DNA of 64,000 nt, taken from the NCBI GenBank assembly GCA_001916005.1, contig MNRP01000037.1, forward strand, positions 4,738 through 68,737, written 5' to 3'. Below the pieces are notes generated by a model that was not told where the DNA came from, ran no database searches, and saw nothing but the letters and a program-made list of their open reading frames with translations. Position 1 is the stretch's first letter. The number at the start of each line of letters is the position of its first letter. Below are positions 1 to 8,145 of this stretch, piece by piece. The translations under genes and the position numbers were made by a program. This DNA comes from Clostridium sp. 26_22 (GTDB lineage Bacteria > Bacillota > Clostridia > TANB77 > CAG-508).

Positions 1-2
1 AT

Positions 3-422
3 TTTTTATTAATAGACGATATTCAATTTATTGTGGGAAAAGAAAGAATTGAAGAAGTAGTACTTAATGTATGTGATTTTTTATATCATAATCAAAAGAA
101 ACTTGTTATAGCAAGTAGTTGTAAAATTAACAATTTTATTGTGTCATCACAAAGATTAAAAACAAGATTTGCAAATGGAGTATTGGCTAATATTTCTATG
201 CAAGAATATAAAACAAGACAAGCTATTTTAGTCAATAAAATAAAAGATGAAAATATAGAAATAAATAAAGAAATACTAACATATATAGTTAAAAAATCTA
301 ATTTAAGTATTAGAGCAATGATGGGATTAGTTAATACGATAAAAGCACATAAAGATTTAATTAGAAACTCAATTCCTGAAGAAAAAATAAAAATGTTAAT
401 AGATGATATGTTATATAAATAA
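3..422 (+). CDS. DnaA-like AAA+ ATPase, 3' part (runs off left edge)
   Basis: The frame is open to the left edge, so the true start lies outside the window. The first visible residues, LLIDDIQFIVGKERIEE, match the Walker B segment of DnaA domain III. They are followed by a sensor-1-like strand (KLVIASS), an arginine-containing RLKTRFANG box-VII-like motif, and a lid region (ETR-like 'YKTRQAIL', then 'SNLSIRAMMGLVNTI'). After the lid the protein stops within about 25 residues, so the DNA-binding domain IV of a normal DnaA is absent. It could be a truncated dnaA paralogue or an Hda/DnaA-like loader lacking the DnaA-box reader. Family assignment is good; function is inferred. Confidence 0.75.
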   Translation, partial: FLLIDDIQFIVGKERIEEVVLNVCDFLYHNQKKLVIASSCKINNFIVSSQRLKTRFANGVLANISMQEYKTRQAILVNKIKDENIEINKEILTYIVKKSNLSIRAMMGLVNTIKAHKDLIRNSIPEEKIKMLIDDMLYK

Positions 423-541
423 TTATTGTCAAAAGAAGTAGAAATAATTTGGTAAAAATACCAGCAATGGTCAAAAATAAAAGTAAATGAATGTTGAAAT
501 CTTTGTTTTTGCATGTGCAGTTATAAGTGCGAAAAGTCAAT

Positions 542-579
542 AAACCGCAAGAAATAATTTGAGTTATTTCTTGCGGTTT
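542..579. terminator. Perfect 16-bp hairpin between convergent genes
   Basis: AAACCGCAAGAAATAA (542-557) and its exact reverse complement (564-579) enclose a 6-nt loop. It lies between the stops of the DnaA-like gene and the minus-strand oxidoreductase, so it is a likely shared bidirectional terminator. Only weak U-runs flank it. Confidence 0.7.
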
Positions 580-609
580 ATGTCTTATTATTGAGTCAAT
601 AGAATTATA

Positions 610-2292
610 TTAACTCAAATCTATCACATCTAAATCTCTAATCGCAGGATTATACAATTGATGTCCTTTGTAATCAAATCTAGACCCATGGCAAGGGCAA
701 TCCCAAGTCTTATCAAGATTATTCCAACTAAGGAGACAACCTAAATGTGTACAAATAGGATTAACAGCAAAAATTTTTCCATCATTATCTTTATAAATTC
801 CAATTGTTTGCCCATTATATTTAAGTACATGTCCTGAGTCATTTTTTATTTCTTCAAAATTACCAGCTTTTTTACTTCCTGACATGACAGAATTATCTTC
901 AATTACATCCAAATCAGCATCAGGTACCTTAAATTTATTAATCACAAAAGAATTAGTAGTTTCTTTTATCATATTACCAAGTTCCACATTATTCTTAATA
1001 GGGTGTAATCTGGTAGCTTTAAATACATTCTCATATTCATTTTCGCGACCTAAAATTTTATCAACAATAATATTACCAGCAACATTCGAAGAAGTCATTC
1101 CCCATTTATTAAAGCCAGTACCAATATACATATTAGGCATAAAGTGGGAAAATTCACCAATATAAGGAATCTTATCAAGCGTAATACAATCTTCCGTATT
1201 CCATTTATACAAAACTTTACAATCTGGATAATATTTTCTTACTTCATATTCTAAAATACTATAAGCATTTGATAAATCTATTTTGCTTCCAGTCTTATGA
1301 TCTGCACCACCTACTAACAAAAGTCTTTTTCCACAAGAACCACTAAAATTTGCAAATCTATATGAAAAAGTAGGTTGCTTGGAATTTATATACATTCCGT
1401 CAAAAGTTTTATCTCCAATATCTACAGCAATTACATAAGATGTTGATTGATACATCTTCAAAAAATAATATCCTAAACGGTCAATAAAAGGATAATGAGA
1501 GGCTAGTATTACATATTTTGACCTAACGACATAATCTTTACATGATGTTATAAACTCATCATTTTCCTTTTTAATATTTTGAACAAGCGTATCTGTATAA
1601 ATTTCACCTGTACCTTTTGCAAGATTTAAACTAGCACCACCTGGACTATTTTCAACGATGCCATCTCCAACAGAAACTGAACCAACCGAACCAGCATTAA
1701 CTAAGCCATCAATCGCACTAGAACCATTAGAAGTAATACATTTTGCCAATCCATACGCATATTTTATAGGATTAAACTCAGCTTGATTTGGAAACCTTAA
1801 AGCACCTAACACATTAAAGGGAAGAGGAGGAGATGTAACAAATTCGCTTTTAAACCCAAGAGAATTTACAGCTTTATTTTCTAATTTAATTTTTTCTAAT
1901 TCATCCAAATTATTAGTATAAACATAACTATCTTGTCTTACAAAATCACAGTCAATATTTTCATCATTTATAATCTGATAAATATTTTCTATGGCATCTT
2001 GATTTGCGTACAAATATTTCTTAGCCATAGATTCACCTAAAGAGTCAATTAAATATTTATATATAAGATTATGCTGACTTGTTATTTTTGCAGTAGTATG
2101 CCCAGTTGTTTTACTGGCAATATCTTTCTCTTTCTCCAAAAGAACAACATTATATCCTTGTTTTGTTAAATAATAACCGCAAGTAAGTCCAAAAATACCA
2201 GCACCTACTATACAAACATCAGTAGATATGTCCTTTTCTAATTTATTAAACTTATTTTTATTTTCTATAGAATCAAGCCAAAAAGAATTCAT
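610..2292 (-). CDS. FAD-dependent oxidoreductase with C-terminal Rieske [2Fe-2S] domain
   Basis: A 560-residue protein of the DAO (glycine oxidase/glycerol-3-phosphate dehydrogenase-like) FAD family. The N-terminal dinucleotide motif VGAGIFGLTCGYYL is at about residues 29-42. The C-terminal ~90 residues form a Rieske domain with CTHLGC and CPCHGS, the two Cys-His pairs that bind the [2Fe-2S] cluster. The start is supported by GGAGGT just upstream on the minus strand. A Gly/Ser/Val-rich stretch (about residues 190-225, for example NAGSVGSVSVGDG) sits where homologues I know have a short turn, so it looks like an insertion. Substrate is unknown. It is probably a cytosolic redox enzyme, transcribed alone. 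Confidence 0.88.
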   Translation of the reverse strand: MNSFWLDSIENKNKFNKLEKDISTDVCIVGAGIFGLTCGYYLTKQGYNVVLLEKEKDIASKTTGHTTAKITSQHNLIYKYLIDSLGESMAKKYLYANQDAIENIYQIINDENIDCDFVRQDSYVYTNNLDELEKIKLENKAVNSLGFKSEFVTSPPLPFNVLGALRFPNQAEFNPIKYAYGLAKCITSNGSSAIDGLVNAGSVGSVSVGDGIVENSPGGASLNLAKGTGEIYTDTLVQNIKKENDEFITSCKDYVVRSKYVILASHYPFIDRLGYYFLKMYQSTSYVIAVDIGDKTFDGMYINSKQPTFSYRFANFSGSCGKRLLLVGGADHKTGSKIDLSNAYSILEYEVRKYYPDCKVLYKWNTEDCITLDKIPYIGEFSHFMPNMYIGTGFNKWGMTSSNVAGNIIVDKILGRENEYENVFKATRLHPIKNNVELGNMIKETTNSFVINKFKVPDADLDVIEDNSVMSGSKKAGNFEEIKNDSGHVLKYNGQTIGIYKDNDGKIFAVNPICTHLGCLLSWNNLDKTWDCPCHGSRFDYKGHQLYNPAIRDLDVIDLS

Positions 2293-2377
2293 AAGATACC
2301 TCCATTAGATCTAATTATGCTCATAGTTGCCAAAGCATTACTATATTAACTAAATATAGTTTGAATTAAAGTCAGTC

Positions 2378-2456
2378 CGTATAACACAAAAAAGAGATAA
2401 TTAGCTAAAGATGAAACTGTTCTTTTTTATGTGAGTTTAGCTAATAAAGTTATACG
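2378..2456. repeat. Nested inverted repeat
   Basis: CGTATAAC (2378-2385) pairs with GTTATACG (2449-2456). Inside it ATTAGCTAAA (2400-2409) pairs with TTTAGCTAAT (2436-2445), and A-rich/T-rich segments extend the pairing. It could be a folded RNA or a remnant of a miniature element. Confidence 0.6.
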
Positions 2457-2782
2457 ACATTCACTGAATATGTATACTAATTAAATTCTATATTAAGATT
2501 ATGTACAAGCACATATAAAATTATTCGACAAATATGCTAACTAGATAAATATCTTTGATTAAATATGTAGTACCAGTTATAACAATAAAATTAGTGAAAC
2601 AACTAATTAAGTAAATAATTTTAACTAATTATTGGATAATTTAATAAGAAATGAAAATAAACACACATTGAAACATCTAGTATTTTAAATAATAATTTTA
2701 GTTGAGCGAGCTTTTAAATAAAAATGTTTAGTGACACGAAATTTATATATAATAGGAATTAAAGAAATAAAAACAATAAAGC

Positions 2783-2823
2783 GAAAGTATCAATGCAGAA
2801 GAAAATAAAGCATTGATACTTTC
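2783..2823. other. Perfect 14-bp hairpin, possible small-RNA 3' end
   Basis: GAAAGTATCAATGC (2783-2796) and its exact complement (2810-2823) flank a 13-nt A-rich loop. A TATATAAT-like -10 lies about 35 bp upstream. No gene on either side needs a terminator here, so a short non-coding transcript is possible. No clear U-run follows on the plus strand. Confidence 0.4.
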
Positions 2824-3137
2824 TTGAAATAAATCTTTTATCAGCAAAGGAAGAAAAAAATAGGGATGTCCTTTACTTTACATAATTGTAACACAATAAA
2901 AATGCAAAGTTTGTAGAAAACTGTCGAAAAGCTTAAAAAACTTGAAAAAACACAAAAAAATTGAGATATAATAAGCTTTCTTGGAGCGAAAAGCAAAATA
3001 ACATTGTGAAAATCGCAAAAACTAAAGAATTTACCTTGTAAATTAAGATATTCTAAAATAAAATATAAAAAATTTAATATTTTGTAGAAAATAGTCGAAC
3101 TATATGTTATATTATTTATAGTAGGATTGGTGAAAGA

Positions 3138-3509
3138 ATGAACAAAAAAAGCATAAAGATAATACTAATAGAACTTTTTATATTAATACTAGCAATTATT
3201 GGGGTAAATAGTAATCTAATGCAATATACACCAAGTTGTTTGTTTTACGAAGCTACAAATCTTCAGTGTCCTTCTTGTGGGGGAACAAGATGTGTAGAAA
3301 ATATATTAAAAGGTAATTTTAAAGAAGCTTTTTTGTTTCATCCAATATTTTTTATAACCATTTTTTATTTATTACTTTGTAATATAGTATATTTAATTAA
3401 CTTAAATAAGAAAAATAAAATTTTAACATGGATATATCCAAAATATTGGTATACTATAATTTTTGCTGTAATCCTAGTAATATATGGAATACTACGTAAC
3501 CTAGTCTAG
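3138..3509 (+). CDS. DUF2752 family membrane protein
   Basis: 123 residues with an N-terminal hydrophobic segment (about 9-27) and two more (about 68-90 and 102-120). The DUF2752 hallmark is clear: CPSCGGTRCV at about residues 44-53, then GNFKEAFLFHP, combining a Cys-x2-Cys knuckle, GGTR and an HP motif between membrane segments. Function of the family is unknown. The gene lies alone after the gene-free region. A TGTCGAA-like box (AGTCGAA, 3093-3099) about 40 bp before the start may bear on its control. Confidence 0.85.
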   Translation: MNKKSIKIILIELFILILAIIGVNSNLMQYTPSCLFYEATNLQCPSCGGTRCVENILKGNFKEAFLFHPIFFITIFYLLLCNIVYLINLNKKNKILTWIYPKYWYTIIFAVILVIYGILRNLV

Positions 3510-3656
3510 TAAAAAAACAGCCAAGGTTTAACAAAAAGTAAATAAATTAATAGACATTAAGTAATACATATATAGTGTGATTTTAAATAATAAAATCAGG
3601 TTTGCCCAAAAGAAAAATTTCCTAAGAGAGTTTATTAAAATAAAGGAGGATTTTTT

Positions 3657-4157
3657 ATGGACGAAAATAACAAAGATGATGTTATAAAAAATGATAACAA
3701 TAATATCGAAGCAAATGATCAAACTATAGAAAAAACTGAAACAAATGTAGTAAAAGAAGAGCAACCAGTCCAAAAGCAAGAAAATGTGAATAACAACAAT
3801 ACAACAGCAAACCAGCAACAAAAAGATAAGAAAGGATTTAGTATAGCAGCTTTAGTTCTTGGTATTGTAGCAATTGTACTTTGCTGTGTATGGTATATAT
3901 CAATACCATGTGGAATTTTGGCTATTGTTTTTGGTACTATAGGACTAAGATCAAGCAAAAGAGGAATGTCAATATCAGGAATTGTTACAGGTATTATTGG
4001 TATAATCATTTCTATATTTATAATATTTATGATAATTATTTCGGGATTTACACAAGGATTAATTGAAGGTATTACAAATGGAATTGAACAAAATAATTAT
4101 TCAGACTTTGATGATGATCACTACAATTATAAGTATGATAGTTTTTATAACTTTTAA
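3657..4157 (+). CDS. DUF4190 membrane protein with acidic, Asn/Gln-rich N-terminus
   Basis: 166 residues. The first ~60 are hydrophilic and low complexity (Asn, Asp, Gln, Lys rich). They are followed by the DUF4190 core: KKGFSIAALVLGIVAIVLCC, an SIPCGILAIVFGTIGL segment, an SSKRGMSISGIV loop and a second hydrophobic helix. It starts after AAAGGAGGA. First of three tandem paralogues; likely an integral membrane protein of unknown function. The tail is acidic and Tyr/Asp rich. Confidence 0.8.
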   Translation: MDENNKDDVIKNDNNNIEANDQTIEKTETNVVKEEQPVQKQENVNNNNTTANQQQKDKKGFSIAALVLGIVAIVLCCVWYISIPCGILAIVFGTIGLRSSKRGMSISGIVTGIIGIIISIFIIFMIIISGFTQGLIEGITNGIEQNNYSDFDDDHYNYKYDSFYNF

Positions 4158-4280
4158 CGCTTAATATTATTATAAAGCAAATGAATTAAGTACAATAGCA
4201 AATAATATTAAGAAATTAATTACGGTATTTATAAAATTAAATACATATATACAAAAAGAAAAAAATAGGAGGGAGTTTTT

Positions 4281-4658
4281 ATGAACGAAAACAAAGAAAA
4301 TGAAGTAAACAATGTTGAAAGCGAGGTAAATCAATCAACTAATACTACACCAACAAATGACAAAAAAGGATTCTCAATTGCTGCATTAGTATTAGGAATA
4401 ATTGCACTTGTACTTTGTTGTATATGGTATGTATCTATACCTTGTGGCATTATCGCATTAATACTTGGAATTATAGGTTTGAAATCAAGCAAAAGAGGAA
4501 TGTCAATTGCAGGAATTATTACAGGTGTTATTGGTATGATACTAAGTATTGTATTAGTAATAGCAATTGTTATGTTAGGTGTAAGTATTTTTAATAGTGC
4601 TAAAGATGCAATCGAAGATAGCGATTATCCATCAAGCTATTACTACTACAATGACTAG
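4281..4658 (+). CDS. DUF4190 membrane protein (second paralogue)
   Basis: 125 residues with the same layout as the preceding gene: a short acidic N-terminus, then DKKGFSIAALVLGIIALVLC, the SIPCGIIALILGIIGL segment, SSKRGMSIAGII and a third hydrophobic stretch, ending in a Tyr/Asp-rich tail. It starts after AGGAGGGAG. High similarity to the gene before it indicates tandem duplication. Function unknown. Confidence 0.8.
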   Translation: MNENKENEVNNVESEVNQSTNTTPTNDKKGFSIAALVLGIIALVLCCIWYVSIPCGIIALILGIIGLKSSKRGMSIAGIITGVIGMILSIVLVIAIVMLGVSIFNSAKDAIEDSDYPSSYYYYND

Positions 4659-4671
4659 GAATTAGTAAACT

Positions 4672-5013
4672 ATGAAGAATGGAGAAAAAGTTGCTCTTCC
4701 TTACCAAAGTGTTAAAGAAGAGCATTATAAAAAATATAGTATAGCATCTATTGTATTAGGAATTTTATCAATACTTTTATCATCCTTTTTTCATATATCG
4801 ATCTTATGTGGCATTATAGCAATTGGATTTGGAGTTTCGAGTGTGAAAAGTGGAAAGAAAGTTCTTTCGATAATCGGAATTATTTCAGGAGCTATTGGTA
4901 TTGTCCTTACAGCTGTAATTGCTATAAATTTATTATCATTTATAACAAGTAGTTCTTTTAGGTTTATTACAGCATTATTTGAAGAATTAAAAAAAATAAC
5001 AAGCTTATATTAA
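4672..5013 (+). CDS. DUF4190 membrane protein (third, divergent paralogue)
   Basis: 113 residues with the same fold pattern (YSIASIVLGILSILLSSFFH, SILCGIIAIGFGVSSVKSGK, SIIGIISGAIGIVL), but without the low-complexity leader and with a different tail. It begins 13 bp after the previous stop, so it is co-transcribed. Its stop codon lies within the terminator hairpin. No strong ribosome-binding site is visible at this ATG, which suggests translational coupling. Confidence 0.72.
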   Translation: MKNGEKVALPYQSVKEEHYKKYSIASIVLGILSILLSSFFHISILCGIIAIGFGVSSVKSGKKVLSIIGIISGAIGIVLTAVIAINLLSFITSSSFRFITALFEELKKITSLY

Positions 5014-5032
5014 TATTTAAGCTTGTTTTTTT
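4998..5032 (+). terminator. Intrinsic terminator after DUF4190 cluster
   Basis: AACAAGCTTA and TAAGCTTGTT form a 10-bp stem followed by a T-run ending at 5032. Confidence 0.85.
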
Positions 5033-5075
5033 ATATTTAACAAGTTATTTTATCGACAAAAATTGCAGTATTTTA

Positions 5076-5104
5076 TTGTACAAATAAATTTCTTTTGATA
5101 TAAT
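5076..5104 (+). promoter_or_regulatory. Promoter of the hydrogenase operon
   Basis: TTGTAC (5076-5081), a 17-bp spacer and TATAAT (5099-5104). Just downstream AGTATCATATACT is an inverted repeat that could be an operator. No canonical Rex site is evident. Confidence 0.6.
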
Positions 5105-5206
5105 GAGCCATAGTATCATATACTGTATAAGTATATATATTCGAATGTCATAGCTACACATTAAAAACAATACAGAAAGAATAATTATGACAGAATGGAG
5201 GCAAAT

Positions 5207-5698
5207 ATGTGCGAAAAAAATTGTATGGACGAAAAGTTATCTAACGAAATGAAAGAATTACTTAAAAATTATTCACAAGACAAATCAAATTTAATTCAAA
5301 TTTTGAATGAAGTTCAAGAAAAGTATGGTTATATTCCAAAACAATCACAAATTGAAATTTCTAATTATTTATCAATTCCAATGGCAGAAATTTATGGTGT
5401 CATAACATTTTATTCTCGTTTTACTCTAGAACCAAAAGGAAAATATAATATATCAGTATGTCTAGGTACAGCTTGCTTTGTTAAAGGATCACAAGCTTTA
5501 TTAGATAGATTAAAAGAAAGACTTAAAATAGATGAAGGCGGGACTACTCCAGATGGTAAGTTTTCTATTGATGCAACAAGATGTGTTGGAGCATGTGGTT
5601 TAGCACCTGTATTTACTATAAATAATGAAGTATATGGTAAAGCTACAGTAAAGAAACTAGATGAAGTATTAGATGAATATATGAAAAAGGAAGACTAA
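5207..5698 (+). CDS. hydC: Electron-bifurcating [FeFe] hydrogenase, NuoE-like subunit HydC
   Basis: Thioredoxin-like [2Fe-2S] ferredoxin subunit of the cytosolic HydABC complex, which couples NADH and ferredoxin oxidation to H2 production (or the reverse). The cluster ligands are visible as CLGTAC (about residue 85) and CVGACG (about 125). I place the start at 5207, not at the in-frame ATG 5195, because TGGAGG overlaps that earlier ATG and sits 5 bp before 5207; this gives 163 residues. First gene of the operon, with its own promoter at 5076. Very likely. Confidence 0.92.
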   Translation: MCEKNCMDEKLSNEMKELLKNYSQDKSNLIQILNEVQEKYGYIPKQSQIEISNYLSIPMAEIYGVITFYSRFTLEPKGKYNISVCLGTACFVKGSQALLDRLKERLKIDEGGTTPDGKFSIDATRCVGACGLAPVFTINNEVYGKATVKKLDEVLDEYMKKED

Positions 5699-5750
5699 TA
5701 CTAACTATTTTGTAGCGACAACATAGTTAATCTTCAAAAGGAGGAACATT

Positions 5751-6158
5751 TTGAAAAAAGATTTATTAAAAACAAACTGTTTTGATGTAGAAGAAAAAAT
5801 GATAATAATTGGAAGTTGTTTGGAATATATGTTTCCTAAAATATATAATGAATTAAATGAAATTTCAGAAAATATTTATGATGTATGTCTAGAAGATACA
5901 CATTTAAATATGGTTATTACAAAAATTGCAGGGATGGTAGCAAGAAAAAAATGTAAAGAACTAACATTTGTAACAGTAGATAAATCACCACATTGTGTAC
6001 AATTACATTATGTAGTAAAAGAATTAGAAAATATAATGGATTTAAAAGATATAAAGATAAAAAATTATGTAGCTACAAGTGATGGATTAATTGAAATACC
6101 AATAGAAGTTATAGGATTATCTAAAAACCTGGCAAAATTAAAAGAAAAGCTAAATTAA
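5751..6158 (+). CDS. Unrecognised small protein inside the hydrogenase operon
   Basis: 135 residues starting at TTG, 6 bp after AAAGGAGGA. I do not recognise the family. It is soluble and mixed alpha/beta, with scattered cysteines (NCFD, GSCLEY, VCLED, KKCKEL, PHCVQLHYV) that do not form an obvious cluster motif. The segment CKELTFVTVDKSPHCVQLHY looks like the conserved core. Its position between hydC and hydB suggests a role in hydrogenase assembly, electron transfer or control. That is inference from context only. Confidence 0.7.
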   Translation: MKKDLLKTNCFDVEEKMIIIGSCLEYMFPKIYNELNEISENIYDVCLEDTHLNMVITKIAGMVARKKCKELTFVTVDKSPHCVQLHYVVKELENIMDLKDIKIKNYVATSDGLIEIPIEVIGLSKNLAKLKEKLN

Positions 6159-6225
6159 ACAATCACTAAACTGAAGCTTCACACAAAAAACTAAAGATGG
6201 ATTAATATATCGAAAGGAGAAAAGT

Positions 6226-8085
6226 ATGAAAACTTTAGAAGAAATTCACCAAATAAGAGAACAAAAAAGAAAAGAATTGGACTTAAGAGTAAATATCAAA
6301 GCAGATACAAGAGAAAAACATATTTTAGTATGTAGAGGAACGGGTTGTACGTCTTCAAAATCACCAGAGATTATAGAGAATTTTAGAAAGATTATAGATG
6401 AAAAAGGTATCCAAAATGTAAGAGTTATTCAAACAGGATGCTTTGGTTTATGCGCCAAAGGACCTATTGTTATAATTCGTCCAGAGGATACCTTTTATGC
6501 TATGGTAACTCCAGAGGATTGCAGAGAAATTATAGAAAAACATATAGAAAAAGGTGAAATTGTAGAAAGACTACTTTGCAAAGATGTTGATAATACAATG
6601 GTTAATCGTTTAGATGAGCTTAATTTCTATAAAAAGCAAAAGCGTATTGCTTTAAAGAATTGTGGTATTATCGATCCAGAACAAATTGATGAGTACATAG
6701 CTTTTGATGGATATAAAGCGCTAGAACAAGTTTTAACATCAATGTCTCCAGATGAAGTAATTAATGAGGTTACTGAATCTGGTTTAAGAGGTCGTGGAGG
6801 AGCTGGTTTCCCAACTGGTAAGAAATGGTTATTTACTAAGCAAGCTGAAGGCGATCAAAAATACGTTGTATGTAATGCTGATGAGGGAGACCCAGGTGCT
6901 TTTATGGATCGTAGTATTTTGGAGGGTGATCCACATAGTGTACTAGAAGCTATGGAGATTGCAGGTTACAGTGTTGGTGCAGATAAAGGATACATTTATG
7001 TAAGAGCAGAATATCCTATTGCTGTTCAAAGGCTTAGAGTTGCAATAGATCAAGCAAGAGAATATGGATTACTTGGAAAAAATATTTTTGGTACAGATTT
7101 TTCTTTTGATATAGAAATTAGATTAGGTGCAGGTGCATTTGTTTGTGGTGAGGAAACAGCACTTCTAGAATCTATAGAAGGAAGAAGAGGTCAACCACGT
7201 GTTAAACCTCCATATCCTGCAAATTCTGGTTTATGGGGTAAACCAACATTAATTAACAATGTTGAAACATATGCAAATATTACTAGAATTATCTTAAATG
7301 GTGCTAAATGGTATGCAAGTATTGGTACAGAAAAATCTAAAGGAACTAAAGTTTTTGCTTTAGGTGGAAATGTAAATAATATTGGACTTGTAGAGGTACC
7401 AATGGGAACTACTTTAAGAGAAATAGTTTTTGATATAGGTGGAGGAATTCCAAATGGTAGAGAGTTTAAAGCTGCTCAAACTGGTGGTCCTTCTGGTGGA
7501 TGTATTCCAAAAGAGCATTTGGATACTCCAATAGATTATGAATCTCTTTCAAATATTGGTTCTATGATGGGTTCTGGTGGACTAATTGTTATGGATGATT
7601 CTAAATGTATGGTTAATATTGCTAAATTCTATTTAGACTTTACAGTTAGTGAGAGCTGTGGTAAATGTACTCCATGTAGAATTGGTACTAAGAGAATGTT
7701 AGAAATATTAGATAGAATGTGTGAAGGTAAAGCTGATGAGGATGATTTATATAAATTAGAGAAATTAGCACTAAATATTAAGAAATCTGCTATCTGTGGA
7801 CTTGGTCAAACAGCTCCAAACCCAGTTTTAAGTACTCTAAAATATTTTAGAGATGAGTATATGGAGCATATTAAATATAAAAAGTGTAGAGCTGGTCAAT
7901 GTAAAGCATTAGCAAATATAGAAATTGATCCAGAAAAATGTAAAGGTTGTGGTATTTGTAAAAGAAATTGTCCTGTTAATGCAATTACAGGTGAGCCAAG
8001 ACAGCCACATAAAATAGATCCAGATGTTTGTATTAAATGTGGTACTTGTGTTGATAAATGCCCATTTAAAGCTATTATGAACTAG
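6226..8085 (+). CDS. hydB: Electron-bifurcating hydrogenase, NuoF-like flavoprotein HydB
   Basis: 619 residues, domains in order: N-terminal thioredoxin-like [2Fe-2S] (CRGTGCTSS ... CFGLCAKG), NuoF core with the FMN/NADH loop GRGGAGFPTGKKW and GAFVCGEETALL, an SLBB-type region, the [4Fe-4S] ligands ESCGKCTPCRIGT, and a C-terminal 2x[4Fe-4S] ferredoxin (CKGCGICKRNC, CIKCGTCVDKC). This is the NADH-binding and proposed bifurcating subunit. Length and domain order match HydB/HndC. It starts after AAAGGAGAAAAGT and lies between the unknown ORF and hydA. Confidence 0.95.
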   Translation: MKTLEEIHQIREQKRKELDLRVNIKADTREKHILVCRGTGCTSSKSPEIIENFRKIIDEKGIQNVRVIQTGCFGLCAKGPIVIIRPEDTFYAMVTPEDCREIIEKHIEKGEIVERLLCKDVDNTMVNRLDELNFYKKQKRIALKNCGIIDPEQIDEYIAFDGYKALEQVLTSMSPDEVINEVTESGLRGRGGAGFPTGKKWLFTKQAEGDQKYVVCNADEGDPGAFMDRSILEGDPHSVLEAMEIAGYSVGADKGYIYVRAEYPIAVQRLRVAIDQAREYGLLGKNIFGTDFSFDIEIRLGAGAFVCGEETALLESIEGRRGQPRVKPPYPANSGLWGKPTLINNVETYANITRIILNGAKWYASIGTEKSKGTKVFALGGNVNNIGLVEVPMGTTLREIVFDIGGGIPNGREFKAAQTGGPSGGCIPKEHLDTPIDYESLSNIGSMMGSGGLIVMDDSKCMVNIAKFYLDFTVSESCGKCTPCRIGTKRMLEILDRMCEGKADEDDLYKLEKLALNIKKSAICGLGQTAPNPVLSTLKYFRDEYMEHIKYKKCRAGQCKALANIEIDPEKCKGCGICKRNCPVNAITGEPRQPHKIDPDVCIKCGTCVDKCPFKAIMN

Positions 8086-8145
8086 TAAGACGAAAAGGCT
8101 GTTATAAGAACGAATTTACTAAGTCCAAGTGAAGGGAGAATTAAG

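Larger units (their letters stand above)
2293..3137. other. 845-bp gene-free region with hairpins and Spo0A-box-like sites
   Basis: No convincing ORF on either strand. It holds a nested inverted repeat (2378-2456), a perfect 14-bp hairpin (2783-2823), and TGTCGAA-type motifs at 2524-2530 (reverse), 2922-2928 and 3093-3099 (AGTCGAA). The last two lie in a repeated 19-mer beginning TTTGTAGAAAA (2910-2928 and 3081-3099). It separates the divergent oxidoreductase and DUF2752 genes and may encode a small RNA. Confidence 0.6.
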
